Shown here: positions 11,461 through 26,020 of the stretch, in pieces
How positions within the stretch are numbered: position 1 is the first letter of the stretch
How the letters are laid out: each line of letters starts with the position of its first letter
NCBI GenBank assembly: GCA_963580455.1
Contig: OY756962.1
Span: 12,294,001 to 12,358,000, forward strand
From: Euonymus europaeus
Lineage: Eukaryota > Streptophyta > Magnoliopsida > Celastrales > Celastraceae
Direction of reading: 5' to 3'
Length of the DNA: 64,000 nt
Notes under the pieces: model-generated
What the model saw: only the letters and a program-made list of their open reading frames with translations
Databases searched by the model: none
Told to the model about the DNA's origin: nothing
Made by a program: the position numbers and the translations under genes

Positions 11461-14392
11461 TGTTGTACCCCAATTTTTGTCAAAATCTGAAAGCCCCAAA
11501 AATTTCAAACTTAAAAATTTACAATTCTCATAATTTACGAGTCCAATATAAGCTCATTTAAAACATTGTCTAAGTGAATAAAAACCCATTTGGTTAATGG
11601 CCCATATCATTACATCACTACCCCAAATAAATTACTTAAACCCAAAACCTTGACCCAACTAGCAGCTCGGCCCAACTAGTAGCCCGGCCCAATTGGAATC
11701 CCAGCCCAAACTCATAATGGCTTAGTAACCTAATACTAGCCCAGCCCACGTTTTATTACCCTAAGTACAGAAACAGAAGAGAGAGAAGGAAACGCGAGAG
11801 ACGGAAAGAAACGGAAGAGAGAGGCGATGCCGTCCGACCGGAACCAACGGGAGGAAGAAAAATGGGTGCCAGAGGAGAGAGAGGGTATTGAAAATTCAAA
11901 CAAAGGTGATTTGGGTTGACAAAGGGCGCCGCATGTTGTTGATTTTGGGGATGGAAGGATTCGGTGCTGCGAGTAGAAAATGAGGCTTTCTGTTTCTGTT
12001 TCGGTTTTGATGGAGAGAGGGTTTCAGAGAGGGGATGTTTTTCTTTTGAATTTTTGGAGATCGATTTTTTGACAGGGAGGGGGTCTTCGAGGGTTTCGGT
12101 GAGCTCTCTTCGGTGGTTTCGAATTTCTGGATTTCCCTTCTTCTTTTTCGATTTTCCGGAGACAAGGGTTTGAGAGTGAAATTCCAGAAACGGGGAGTAC
12201 TGGTTTTTAGGAAAAGATTGAAGGGAAATCTGGGGAGAGAGTTTTAAAAGAGTGATTGAGTTTATTGGAAATTTTTGGGTGTTTCTTCTTCTTCTTGCTT
12301 TTCTGAAATCTGGGGGAATTTGCGGAGAAATTATTGCCACTGTTTGTTCCTTGTTTCGAAATTTTCCTAAACCTTTCTCAATTGTTTGTCTTGTGATTCA
12401 TTGGCAAGTTTCATTATTCTGTGGAGGTTCGGATGGCATGTATGCCAGAGGAAGAACAATTGTAACTTTCTGTGACTTTTTCTTATTAATTGCGATGTGT
12501 GCCTGGAGCTGGTGATTTATTTTCCTTGATTGTGTTTCTGTGCCTGTATCTTTCATCTTCGTGAATTCAGGGACTTCATTGTTCAATGGTAGATTGATTA
12601 GCTTGTGAGCCAAAGAAAATACCTAGGATCCCATGATTTCGTTTCTTTGTTAATTTCTGTTTGTAATGCTTGATTTCCGGATGTTTATTCATGTTATGTT
12701 GCAAATTCTTGAATATTCTGCTATGGTATGTCGGAGATTGAAGATTGGAGGATTTTGTGGAGGAGGTTGTATGTCTTGCTTCTACCTAGCTTGCGAAATG
12801 ATCCTGTCTGTTTGTGTGTTCATTTGTCTGATTAATAGAAGTAGGTTTCAGTCAATCGTGGCATTCATATTTGATGACAATGATATCATTATTTTGAGAG
12901 AAGTTTGATCTGTGTAATTTGAAAGTTCGGGGTAATGATTTGGTTTGAGCAAGCATGATATGGAAAATAAACGTTGGGCCAAGGTTATGAGTTTTGATAT
13001 GTATAACGGGCTTTGGTTGTATTTCATTTGGTCTGAATTTCTATGATTCACTTGGTTTTGAGCATGAATTTGGGTTCATGAATTACAAGATTAAAATGGG
13101 TTATGGGCTTTTTTAAATTGAATGTGGTAATAGTTATGAAGTTGGGATTGTTAATTGTTTTGCTAATTTGTAGAATTGTTTAAATGGGTCAAGGGATTAT
13201 ATGTATTACTTGGGCTTCGATTTTTAAAGGGGCTTAGACTGTATTGTTTGATTTATAATTTATTGTACATAAATGATTGATTAATTAATCCGATGACGGA
13301 GCCAAAATGGGAAAGCATTGGATGCTATCCCGAAAGGATTCTTGAGGAAATGAAATGATGGAATCCCTACCATTGGATGGAAAAGGATTTCATGAAGTGC
13401 GGAGCCTTCAATACAATAACCGACCCTCGGTAATAAATCTTTATCTTCAATCATACTAATTTAATAGTATGGTTGAAATGATGAATTACCTAAATAAAAA
13501 CGGGAACCGAGTCCCTCTCATGTGTTTTTTTTTACTATATGTGATGATGTGTTTTCTTCAATGTGTGTTTTTCCATGTTATATGAATAATGTGATTAATT
13601 TAAAGGTGTTATTTGATCTACGTGTTATATGATTTAAAGTATTGATATATTTGAGTCGGGATTTGCGATAATTCATATCGTATAGTCCTCAAAACTCGGT
13701 TCCCAACATTTTAATTTCAATTTCATTTTAATTTTAATTTTAATTTTATCTTTTAATTTTATTTTCGTTTTATCTTTATTTCAAATTTATTTTATTTAAT
13801 TTTCGTTTTATTTTTTATTCTTATTGTTATTTTATTTTCATTTTTATATTTTATGCTTTTCCAAAATTTATATTGTATATTTTTATTATGTATAAAAGTT
13901 ATATCGAGAATCTTTACCTACGATGGAATTGATTCGGGGAATGCATCGGATGCACCCTCGGAAAAATTCTTGAGGCGAGAGTGTTTCTAAGAAATTGGAC
14001 CATTGGATGGAAAAATTCTATGAACCTCAACATTAGATCTTCAATATAATTTTTATGTTTCCTAAAATTATTTTATTCAATTTTAACATAGTTTTTATCA
14101 AACTTATTTTTATCTTATTTCAATATATTTTTGTTACTCAATATATGATTCCTGCCATAATTAATTTTTCTTAAAAAAAATCATTTAATGGGATAATAAA
14201 AGTTAAATTGGCAACTGTTTTGAAACAGACGTTGTGGGGTGCCTAACACCTTCCCCACACGTAACAAACTCACTTACCCATTTTCTCTGGATTTTCGCAG
14301 ACCAAATTATTTTTAAACGGTGACCAATTGCACCTATTACAATTGGTGGTGACTCTCTTTTAAAATTCCTCTTCGCAAAACCGGTTGCGACA
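11461..14392 (+). mobile_element. 3' LTR of a Tat/Ogre-like Ty3/gypsy element (2.9 kb)
   Basis: The LTR runs from TGTTGTACCCC, right after the PPT, to GGTTGCGACA, right before satellite sequence, giving 2,932 bp with TG...CA ends. The start TGTTGTACCCCAATTTTTGTC and the tail containing AATTGGTGGTGACTC resemble LTRs of the plant Tat/Ogre group; this assignment rests on recalled similarity. Inside are a purine-rich leader-like zone (11,765-11,890), related CATTGGATGGAAAA segments near 13,370 and 14,005, and a T-rich stretch at 13,710-13,870. The 194-codon minus-strand open frame at 11,756-12,340 has no recognisable domain. There is no visible target duplication, because the other end of the element is lost. 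Confidence 0.82.
13710..13870 (+). repeat. T-rich low-complexity stretch in the LTR
   Basis: Runs of TTTTAATTTTAATTT and TTTTATTTTCGTTTTA form a pyrimidine-rich block within the Tat/Ogre-like LTR. I see no further feature in it. Confidence 0.8.
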
Positions 14393-17300
14393 AGTCCTCC
14401 ATAAGGAGATTTGAGCAATTCCGAACCACCAAAGTTGCTCTGTGTACACTTTTTATTGTTCTTCTATGTCAAATTTTATGAGTATAAGTTTCCTAGATTA
14501 TTTTGATGCCAAACACCAACTTTCTAGGACAAATAGACAAAATCGTTAAAATCTCTCCTTCATAAGGAAAGTTAAGCAATTCTGAACCATGAAAGTTGGT
14601 CGGTACATACTTTTTATTGTTTCTTTATGTCCAAAATTACTAGTATTCACTTCGTGAATTGTTTTGTTTTCAAGAGAACAAATTTCGGTCTAAATTTGGC
14701 AAAATTATTAAAAACAACTCCATCGATGGAGTTGAGCAATTTCGGGCTATCAAAGTTGCTCAGTGTACACTTTTTATTGTTCTTCTATGTCAAATTTTAT
14801 CAGTATAAGCTTCCTAGATTATTTGGATGTCAAAACACCACCTCTCTATGAAAAATGGACAAAAACCGTTAAAAACTCCACCATAGATAGAATTGAGCAA
14901 CTTCGGACCATCAAAGTTGCTCGGTGTACACTTTTTATTTCTCTTCTATGTCAAATTTTATGAGTATAAGCTTTCAGGATTATTTCAATGCCAAAACACC
15001 AACTTTCTATGACAAATAGACAAAACCATTAGAACTCCTCGATAAGTAGAGTTGAGCAATTCCGAACCACCAAAGTTGTTCTGTGTACACTTTTTATTGT
15101 TCTTCTATGTCAAATTTTCGAGTATAAGCATCCTAGATTATTTCGATGCCAAAACACCAACTTTCTATGAAAAATAGACAAAATTGTTAAAAGCTCGTCC
15201 ATAAGGAGAGTTGAGAAATTCGGAACCATGAAAGTTGCTCGGTATGAACTTTTTACTGTTTCTTTATGTCCAAAATTGCTAGTATTTGCTTCGTAAATTT
15301 TTTTGTTGTCAAGAGAACAAATTTCGGTCCAAATTTGGCAAAACTATTAAAAACAAATCCATCGAGAGAGTTGAGCAATTTCAGGCCATCAAAGTTGCTC
15401 GGTGTACACTTTTTATTGTTCTTCTATGTCAAATTTTACGAGCATAAGTTTCCTAGATTATTTCATTGCCAAAACAACAACTTTCTATGACAAATAGAAA
15501 AAACCGTTAAAAGCACCTCCATAAAGAGAGTTAAGCTATTCCGAACCATGAAATTTGCTCGGTACGCACTTTTTATTATTTCTTTATGTCCAAAATTACT
15601 AGTATTCACTTCATAAATTGTTTTGTTGTCAAGAGAATAAATTTTGATCTAAATTTGGCAAAACTATTAAAAACAACTCCATTGAGGGAGTTGAGCAATT
15701 TCGGGCTATCAAAGTTGCTCGATGCACACTTTTTATTGTTCTTCTATGTCCAATTTTATGAGTATAAGCTTCCTAGATTATTTGGATGTCAAAACACCAC
15801 CTCCCTTTGACAAATGGGCAAAAATCGTTAAAAGCTCCACCATGGATAGAATTGAGAAACTTTGGACCATCAAAGTTGCTCAGTGTACACTTTTTATTGT
15901 TCTTCTGTGTCAAATTTAAAGAGTATAGACTTCCTACATTATTTCGATGCCAAAACACCAACTTTCTATGAAAAATAGACAAAACCTTTTAAACCTCCTC
16001 CATAAGGAGAGTTGAGCAATTTCGAACCACCAAAGTTGCTCTGTGTACACTTTTTATTGTTTTTCTATGTCAAATTTTACGAGTATAAGTTTTCTAGAAT
16101 ATTTCGATGCCAAAACACCAACTTTCTATGACAAATAGAGAAAACCGTTAAAAGCTCCTCCATAAAGAGAGTTGAGCAATTCCGAACCATGAAAGTTGCT
16201 CCGTATGCACCTTTTATTCTTTCTTTATGTCCAAGATTACTAGTATTCGCTTCGTAAATTGTTTTGTTGTCAAGTGAGCAATTGTCGATCTAAATTTTGT
16301 AAAACTATTAAAAACAACTCCATCGAGATAGTTGAGCAATTCCCTGCGATCAAATTTGCTTGTTGTACACTTTTTATTATTATTCTATGTCAAATTTTCG
16401 AGTATAAGCTTCCTAGATTATTTCGATGCGAAAACACCAACTTTTTATGAAAAATAGGCAAAACCGTTAAAAGCTCCTCCATAAGGAGAATTGAGAAATT
16501 CGAAACCATGAAAGTTGCTCGGTATGCAATTTTTATTGTTTCTTTACGTCCAAAATTATCAGTATTCGCTTCGTAAATTGTTTTGTTGTCAGGAGAATAA
16601 ATTTCGGTCCAAATTTGGCAAAACAATTAAAAACAAATCGATCGAGAGAGTTGAGCAATTTCGGGCCATCAAAGTTGCTCGGTGCACACATTTTATTGTT
16701 CCTCTATGTCAAATTTAACGAGTATAAGCATCCTAGATTATTTCGATGCCAAAACACCAACTTTCTATGACAAATAGACAAAATTGTTAAAAGCTCGTCC
16801 ATAAGGAGAGTTGAGAAATTCGGAACCATGAAAGTTGCTCGGTATGCAATTTTTATTGTTTCTTTATATCCAAAATTGCTAGTATTTGCTTCGTAAATTG
16901 TTCTGTTGTCAAGAGAACAAATTTCGGTCCAAATTTGGCAAAACAATTAAAAACAAATCGATCAAAAGAGTTGAGCAATTTCAGGCCATCAAAGTTGCTC
17001 GGTGTATATTTTTTATTGTTCCTCTATGTAAAATTTAACGAGTATAAGAATCCTAGATTATTTCGATGCCAAAACACCAACTTTTTATGACAAATAGACA
17101 AAACCTTTTAAAGCTCCTCCATAACAAGAGTTGAGAAATTCCAAACCACCAAAGTTGCTCTGTGTACATTTTTTGTTGTCCTTCTATGTCAAATTTTACT
17201 AGTATAAGCTTCCTAGATTATTTCGATGCCAAAACACCAACTTTATATGACAAATAGACAAAATTGTTAAAAGCTCGTCCATAAGGAGAGTTGAGAAATT

Positions 17301-20195
17301 CGGAACCATGAAAGTTGCCCGGTATGAACTTTTTACTGTTTCTTTTATGTCCAAAATTGCTAGTATTTGCTTCGTAAATTGTTTTGTTGTCAAGAGAACA
17401 AATTTCGGTCCAAATTTGGCAAAACTAATAAAAACAAATCCATCGAGAGAGTTGAGCAATTTCAGGCCATCCAAGTTGCTCGGTGTACACTTTTTATTGT
17501 TCTTCTATGTCAAATTTTATGAGTATAAGTTTCCTAGATTATTTCATTGCCAAAACAACAACTTTCTATGACAAATAGACAAAACTTTTAAAACTCCTCG
17601 ATAAGGAGAGTTGAGCAATTCCGAACCCCCAAAGATGCTCTGTGTACACTTTTTATTGTTGTTCTATGTCAAATTTTATGAGTATAAGCTTCGTAGATTA
17701 TTTTGATGCGAAAACACCAACTTTCTATGACAAATAGACAAAACCATTAAAAGCTCCTCCATAAGGAGAGTTGAGAAATTCGAAACAATGAAAGTTGCTC
17801 CGTATGCACTTTTTATTGTTTCTTTATGTCCAAAATTACTAGTATTCGCTTCGTAAATTTTTTTGTTGTCAAGAGAACAAATTTCGGTCCAAATTTGGCA
17901 AAACTATGAAAAACAAATCCATCGAGAGAGTTGAGCAATTCCGGGGCATCAAAGTTGCTCGGTGTACACTTTTTATTGTTCTTCTATGTCAAATTTAACG
18001 AGTATAAGCTTCCTAGATTATTTCGATGCCAAAACATCAACTTTCTATGACAAATAGACAAAACCTTTTAAAGGTCCTCCATAAGGAGAGTTGAGCAATT
18101 CTGAACCACCGAAGTTGCTTTGTGTACACTTTTTTATTGTCTTTCTATGTCAAATTTTATGAGTATAAGCTTCCTAGATTATTTCGATGCCAAAAAGCCA
18201 ACTTTCTATGACAAATAGACAAAACTGTTAAAAGCTCCTCCATAAGGAGAGTTGAGAAATTCGAAACCGTGAAAGTTGCTCGGTATGCACTTCTTAATGT
18301 TTCTTTATGTCCAAAATTACTTGTATTCGTTTCGTAAATTGTTTTGTTGTCAAGAAAACAAATTTCAGTCCAAATTTGGCAAAACTATTAAAAACCAATC
18401 GACCGAGAGAGTTGAGCAATTTCAAGCCATCAGAGTTCCTCGGTGTACACTTTTTATTGTTCTTCTGTGTCAAATTTAAAGAGTATAGACTTCCTAGTAT
18501 ATTTCGATGCCAAAACACCAACTTTCTATGAAAAATAGACAAAACCTTTTAAACCTCCTCCATAAGGAGAGTTGAGCAATTTCGAACCACCAAAGTTGCT
18601 CTGTGTACACTTTTTATTATTTTTCTATGTCAAAATTTACGAGGATAAGTTTTCTAGATTATTTCGATGCCAAAACACCACCTTTCTATGACAAATGTAC
18701 AAAACCGCTAAAAGCTCCACCATAGATAGAATTGAGCAACTTCAGACCATCAAAGTTTTCTCGATGTACACTTTTTATTATTCTTCTATGTCAAATTTTA
18801 CGAGTATAAGCTTCCTTGATTATTTCGATGTCAAAACACCACCTTGCTATGACAAATGGACAAAACAGCTAAAAGCTCCATCATAGATAGAATTGAGCAA
18901 CTTCAGACCATCAAAGTTGCTCAGTGTACGCTTTTGATTGTTCTTCTATGTCAAATTTTACCAGTATAAGCTTCCTAGATTATTTCGATGCCAAAACATC
19001 ACCTTCCTATGACAAATGAACAAAAGCCGTTAAAAGCTCCACCATAGATAGAATTGAACAACTTCGGACCATCAAAGTTGCTCGTTGTACACTTTTTAGT
19101 GCTCTTCTAAGTGAAATTTTACGAGTATAAGCTTCCTAGATTATTTCGATGCCAAACCACCAACTTTCTATGAAAAATAGACAAAACCGTTAAAAGCTCC
19201 TCCATAAGGAGATTTGAACAATTTCGAAACTTGAAAGTTGCTCGGTATGCACTTTTTATTGTTTCTTTATGTCCAAAATTACTACTATTTGCTTCGTAAA
19301 TTGTTTTGTTGTCAAGAGAACAAATTTCAGCCTAAATTCGTTAAAACTATTAAAAAAAACTCCATCGAGAGAGTTGAGCAATTTTGGGCTATCAATGTTG
19401 CTCGATGTACACTTTTTATTATTCTTCTATGTGAAATTTTATGAGTATTGGCTTTCTAGATTATTTTGATGTCAAAACACCACCTCTCTATGATAAAAGG
19501 GCAAAAAACGTTAAAAGCTCCACCATGGATATAATTGAGCAACTTCGGACCATCAAAGTTGCCCGGTGTACACTTTTTATTTCTCTTCTATGTCAAATTT
19601 TACAAGTATAAGCTTCCTAGATTATTTCGATGCCAAAACACCAACTTTCTATGACAAATAGACAAAACCTTTAAAACTCCTCGATAAGGAGAGTTGAGCA
19701 GTTCCGAACCACCAAAGTTGCTCTGTGTACACTTTTTATTGTTCTTCTATGTCAAATTTTACGAGTATAAGTTTCATAGATTATTTCGATGCCAAAACAC
19801 CAACTTTCTATGACAAATAGACAAAACCGTTAAAAGCTCCTCAATAAGAAGAGTTGAGAAATTCGAAACCCTGAAAGTTGCTCGGTATGCACTTTTTATT
19901 GTTTCTCTATGTCCAAAATTACTAGTATTCGCTTCGTAAATTGTTTTGTTGTCAAGAGAACAAATTTCGGTACAAATTTGGCAAAACTATTAAAAACAAA
20001 TCCATCGAGAGAGTTGAGCAATTTCGGGCCATCAAAGTTGCTCGGTGTACACTTTTTATTGTTCTTCAATGTCAAAATTTACGAGTATAAGTTTCCTAGA
20101 TTATTTCATTGCCAAAACAACAACTTTCTATGACAAATAGACAAACCGTTAAAAGCACGTCCATAAGGAGAGTTGAGAAATTCGGAACCGTGAAA

Positions 20196-20355
20196 GTTGC
20201 TCTGTGTACACTTTTTATTGTTTTTCTATGTCAAATTTTATGAGTATTCGCTTCGTAAATTGTTTTGTTGTCAAGAGAACAAATTTCGGTCCAAATTTGG
20301 CAAAACTACTAAAAACAAATTCATTGAGAGAGTCGAGCAATTTCAAGCTATCAAA
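20196..20355 (+). repeat. Chimeric satellite monomer, B start and A body
   Basis: The monomer starts as class B (CTGTGTACAC...CAAATTTTATGAGTAT) and switches to class A (TATTCGCTTCGTAAATTG) at the shared AGTATT. It is still exactly 160 bp long, so the exchange was in register. Confidence 0.85.
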
Positions 20356-21504
20356 GTTGCTCGGTGTACATTTTTTATTGTTCTTCTATATCAAATTTGA
20401 AGAGTATAAGCTTCCTAGATTATTTCGATGCCCAAATACCAACTTTTTATGACAAATAGACAAAACCTTTTAAAGCTCCTGCAAAAGGAGAGTTGAGCAA
20501 CTTCGGACCATCAAAGTTGCTCGTTGTACACTTTTTATTGCTCTTCTATGTCAAATTTTATGAGTATAAGCTTCCAAGATTATTTCGCTGCCAAAGCACC
20601 AACTTTCTATAACAAATAGACAAAACCGTTAAAAGCTCCTACATAAGGAGAGTTGAGCAATTCTGAACCATGAAGTTGCTCGGTATGCACTTTTTATTGT
20701 TTCTTTATGTCCAAAATTACTACTATTTGCTTCGTAAATTGTTTTGTTGTAAAGAGAACAAATTTCGGTCTAAATTCATCAAAACTATTAAAACTCCATC
20801 GAGAGAGTTGAGCAATTTCGGGCTATCAATGTTGCTCGGTGTACACTTTTTATTGTTCTTCTATGTCAAATTTTATGAGTATTAGCTTTCTAGATTATTT
20901 TGATGTCAAAACACCACCTCTATATGACAAAAGGGCAAAAAACGTTAAAAGCTCCACCATGGATAGAATGGAGCAACTTCGGATAATCAAAGTTGCTCAA
21001 TGTACATTTTTTATTGCTCTTCTATGTCAAATTTTATGATTATACGATTCCTAGATTATTTCTATGCCAAAACACCAACTTTCTATGACAAATAGACAAA
21101 ACCGTTAAAACTCCTCCATAGGAAGAGTTGAACAATTCCGAAACACCAAAGTTGCTCTGTGTCCACTTTTTATAGTTCTTCTATGTCAAATTTTACGAGT
21201 ATAAGTTTACTAGATTATTTTGATGCCGAAACCCCAACTTTTTATGCCAAATAGACAAAACCGTTAAAGACTCCTCAGTAAGGAGAGTTGAGCAGTTCCG
21301 AACCATGAAAGTTGCTCGGTATGCACTTTTTATTGTTTCTTTATGGCCAAAATTACTAGTATTCGCTTCGTAAATTGTTTTTTTGTCAAGAGAACAAATT
21401 TCGGTCTAAATTTGGCAAACTTATTAAAGACATCTGCATCCAGAGAGTTGAGCAATTTCAGGCCATCGAAGTTGCACGGTGTACACATTTTATTGTTCTT
21501 CAAT

Positions 21505-23266
21505 GTCAAATTTTATGAGTATAAGTTTCCTAGATTATTTCATTGCCAAAACAACAACTTTCTATGACAAATAGACAAACCGTTAAAAGCACGTCCATAA
21601 GGAGAGTTGAGAAATTCGGAACCATGAAAGTTGCTCGGTATGCACTTTTTATTATTTTTTATGTCGAAAATTACTAGTATTCGTTTCGTAAATTGTTTTG
21701 TGGTCTAGAGAACAAATTTCGGTCAAAATTTGGTAAATTTATTAAAAAGAAATCCATCTAGAGAGTTGAGCAATTTCGGGTCATCAAAGTTGCTCGGTGT
21801 ACACTTTTTATTGTTCTTCTATGTCAAATTTAACAAGTATAAGCTTCCTAGATTATTTCGATGTCAAAACACCTACTTTTTATGTCAAATAGACAAAACC
21901 TTTTAAAGCTCCTCCATAAGGAGAGTTGAGCAATTCCGAAACCACCAAAGTTGTTCTGTGTACACTTTTTATTGTTCTTCTGTGTCAAATGTTACGAGTA
22001 TAAGATTTCTAGATTATTTAGATGGCAAAACACGACATTTCTATGAAAAATGGACATAAACTATTAAAAGATCACCATAGATAAAACCGAGCAACTTCGG
22101 ACCGTCGAAGTTGCTCGGTGTACACTTTTTATTGTTCTTCTATATCAATATTGACGAGTATAAGCTTCCTAGATTATTTCGATGCTAAAACTCTAAGTTT
22201 CTATGACAAATAGACAAAACCGTTAAAAGCTCCTTCAACAGGAGAGTTGAGCAATTCCGAACCACTAAAGTTGCTCAGTATACACTTTTTATTGTTTCCT
22301 TATGTCCAAAATTACTAGTATTCCCTTCGTAAAATTTTTCATTGTCAAGAGAACAAATTTCGGTATAAATTTGTGAAAACTATTAAAAACAATTCTACCG
22401 AGAGAGTTAAGCAATTTTGGACCATCAGAGTTGCTCGGTGTACGCTTTTTAATGTTCTTCTATGTCAAATTTTACGAGTATAAGCTTACTAGACTATTAC
22501 GATGCCAAAACGTCACCTTTCTATGACAAATGGACAAAAACCGCTAAAAGCTCCACCATAGATAAAGTTGAGCAACTTCGGACCATTATAGTTGCTCTGT
22601 GTACACTTTTTATTGTTCTTTTATGTCAAATTTTACGAGTATAAGCTTTCTAGATTATTTCGATGCCAAAACACCACCTGTCTATGACAAATGTGCAAAA
22701 ACCATTAAAAGATCCACCATAGATAGAACTGAGCAACCTTGGACCATCAAAGTTGCTTGGTGTACACTTTTTATTGCTCTTCTATGTCAAATTTTACAAG
22801 TATAAGCTTCCTAGATTATTTCAATGCAAAAACACCAACTTTCTATGACAAATACACAAAAACCGTTAAAGTTCCACCATAGATAGAGTTGAGCAACTTC
22901 GGACCAACAAAGTTATTTGGTGTACAGTTTTTATTGTTCTTCTATGTCAAATTTTACGAGTAAAAGCTTTCTAGATTTTTTCGATGTCAAAACTCCACTT
23001 TTCTATGACAAATAGAAAAAACCGTTAAAATCTGCTCTATAAGGAGAGTTGAGCAATTCTGAACCATGAAAGTTGCTCGATATGCACTTTTTATTGTTTT
23101 TTTAAGTCCAAAATTATTAGTATTCGCTTCGTAAATTGTTTTGCTGTCAAGAGAACACATTTTGGTCCAAATTTGGCAAAAACTATTAAAAACAAATCCA
23201 TCGAGAGAGTTGAGCAATTTTTGGCCATAAAAGTTGCTTGGTGTACACTTTTTGTTGTTCTTCTAT
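21505..23266 (+). repeat. 1,762-bp higher-order repeat, copy 1
   Basis: This is an 11-monomer block (11 x 160 plus 2 bp) that matches the next 1,762 bp almost base for base. Shared private variants include ATTTTTTATGTCGAAAATT, AACACGACATTTC and TTCCCTTCGTAAAATTTTTC. Edges are approximate, because flanking monomers are also similar. Confidence 0.88.
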
Positions 23267-25028
23267 GTCAAATTTTATGAGTATAAGTTTCCTAGATTAT
23301 TTCATTGCCAAAACAACAACTTTCTATGACAAATAGACAAACCGTTAAAAGCACGTCCATAAGGAGAGTTGAGAAATTCGGAACCATGAAAGTTGCTCGG
23401 TATGCACTTTTTATTATTTTTTATGTCGAAAATTACTAGTATTCGTTTCGTAAATTGTTTTGTTGTCTAGTGAACAAATTTCGGTCAAAATTTGGTAAAA
23501 CTATTAAAAAGAAATCCATCTAGAGAGTTGAGCAATTTCGGGTCATCAAAGTTGCTCGCTGTACACTTTTTATTGTTCTTCTATGTCAAATTTAACAAGT
23601 ATAAGCTTCCTAGATTATTTCGATGTCAAAACACCTACTTTTTATGTCAAATAGACAAAACCTTTTAAAGCTCCTCCATAAGGAGAGTTGAGCAATTCCG
23701 AAACCACCAAAGTTGTTCTGTGTACACTTTTTATTGTTCTTCTATGTCAAATGTTACGAGTATAAGATTTCTAGATTATTTAGATGGCAAAACACGACAT
23801 TTCTATGAAAAATGGACATAAACTATTAAAAGATCACCATAGATAAAACCGAGCAACTTCGGACCATCGAAGTTGCTCGGTGTACACTTTTTATTGTTCT
23901 TCTATATCAATATTGACGAGTATAAGCTTCCTAGATTATTTCGATGCTAAAACTCTAAGTTTCTATGACAAATAGACAAAATCGTTAAAAGCTCCTTCAA
24001 AAGGAGAGTTGAGCAATTCCGAACCACTAAAATTGCTCAGTATACACTTTTTATTGTTTCTTTATGTCCAAAATTACTAGTATTCCCTTCGTAAAATTTT
24101 TCTTTGTCAAGAGAACAAATTTCGGTATAAATTTGTGAAAACTATTAAAAACAATTCTACCGAGAGAGTTAAGCAATTTTGGACCATCAGAGTTGCTCGG
24201 TGTACGCTTTTTAATGTTCTTCTATGTCAAATTTTACGAGTATAAGCTTACTAGACTATTACGATGCCAAAACGTCACCTTTCTATGACAAATGGACAAA
24301 AACCGCTAAAAGCTCCACCATAGATAAAGTTGAGCAACTTCGGACCATTATAGTTGCTCTGTGTACACTTTTTATTGTTCTTTTATGTCAAATTTTACGA
24401 GTATAAGCTTTCTAGATTATTTCGATGCCAAAACACCACCTGTCTATGACAAATGGGCAAAAACCATTAAAAGATCCACCATAGATAGAACTGAGCAACC
24501 TTGGACCATCAAAGTTGCTTGGTGTACACTTTTTATTGCTCTTCTATGTCAAATTTTACAAGTATAAGCTTCCTAGATTACTTCAATGCAAAAACACCAA
24601 CTTTCTATGACAAATACACAAAAACCGTTAAAGCTCCACCATAGATAGAGTTGAGAAACTTCGGACCAACAAAGTTATTTGGTGTACAGTTTTTATTGTT
24701 CTTCTATGTCAAATTTTACGAGTAAAATCTTTCTAGATTTTTTCGATGTCAAAACTCTACTTTTCTATGACAAATAGAAAAAACCGTTAAAATCTCCTCA
24801 ATAAGGAGAGTTGAGCAATTCTGAACCATGAAAGTTGCTCGATATGCACTTTTTATTGTTTTTTTATGTCCAAAATTACTAGTATTCGCTTCGTAAATTG
24901 TTTTGCTGTCAAGAGAACACATTTTGGTCCAAATTTGGCAAAAACTATTAAAAACAAATCCATCGAGAGAGTTGAGCAATTTTTGGCCATAAAAGTTGCT
25001 TGGTGTACACTTTTTGTTGTTCTTCTAT
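23267..25028 (+). repeat. 1,762-bp higher-order repeat, copy 2
   Basis: This is the second tandem copy of the preceding block. Differences seen by eye are a few substitutions and single-base indels per kilobase, such as TGTGCAAAAACC against TGGGCAAAAACC, so the duplication looks recent. After about 25,028 the sequence returns to ordinary monomers. Confidence 0.88.
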
Positions 25029-26020
25029 GTCAAATTTAACGAGTATAAGCTTCCTTGATTATTTCGATGCCAAGACACCAAATTTCTATGACAAATAGAC
25101 AAAAACTTTTAAATCTCCTCCATAAGGAGAGTTCAGCAATTCCGAACCGCCAAAGTTGCTCTGTGTACACTTTTTTTATTGTCCTTCAATGTCAAATTTT
25201 ATGAGTATAAGCTTCCTAGATTATTTCGATGCTAAAACACCAACTTTCTATGATAAATAGACAAAACCGTTAAAAGCTCCTCCATAAGGAGAGTTGAGAA
25301 ATTCAGAACCGTGAAAGTTGCTCGATATGCACTTTTTATTACTTCTTTATGTCCAAAATTACTAGTATTCGCTTCGTAAACTGTTTTGTTGTCAAGAGAA
25401 CAAATTTCGGTCTAAATTTTGCAAAACTATTAAGAACAACTCCATCGAGAGAGTTGAGCAATTTCCTGCCATCAAAGTTTCTTGGTGTACACTTTTTATT
25501 ATTCTTCTATATAAAATTTTACGAGTATAAGCTTCCTATATTATTTCGATACCAAAACACCACCTTTATATGAGAAATGGACAAAAACTGTTAAAAGCTC
25601 CACCATATATAGAGTTGAGCAACTTCGGACCAAAAAAGTTATTTGGTGTACAGTTTTTATTGTTCTTCTATGTCAAATTTTACGAGTAAAGGCTTTCTAG
25701 ATTTTTTCGATGCCAAAACACTACCTTTCTATGACAAATGGACAAACCCGTTAAAATTACCTCCATAAGGGGAGTTGAGCAATTCCGAACCATGAAAGTT
25801 GCTCGGTATGCACTCTTTATTGTTTTTTTATGTCCAAAATTACTAGTATTCGCTTCGTAAATTGTTTTGCTGTCAAGAGAACAAATTTTGGTCCAAATTT
25901 GGCAAAACTATTAAAAACAAATCCATCGAGAGAGTTGAGCAATTTCGGGCCATCAAAGTTGCTTGGTGTACACTTTTTATTGTTCTTCTATGTCAAATTT
26001 AACGAGTATAAGCTTCCTAG

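Larger units (their letters stand above)
14393..26020 (+). repeat. 160-bp satellite array 2 (about 73 monomers)
   Basis: The same A/B satellite continues in the same orientation as array 1. It re-enters at the class B segment CCTCCATAAGGAG and leaves at TAAGCTTCCTAG. The 160-bp step holds (for example GTTGCTC at 14,755 and 14,915), with small indels. Monomer variants differ from array 1: the CCACCATAGATAGA variant of B is frequent here. A 1.76-kb segmental duplication occupies 21,505-25,028. No gene is present. Confidence 0.95.

Noticed and set aside
11756..12340. 194-codon minus-strand open frame
   Set aside because: It lies wholly in the Tat/Ogre-like LTR, is Ser/Pro/Lys-rich because of a purine-rich leader, and shows no domain.
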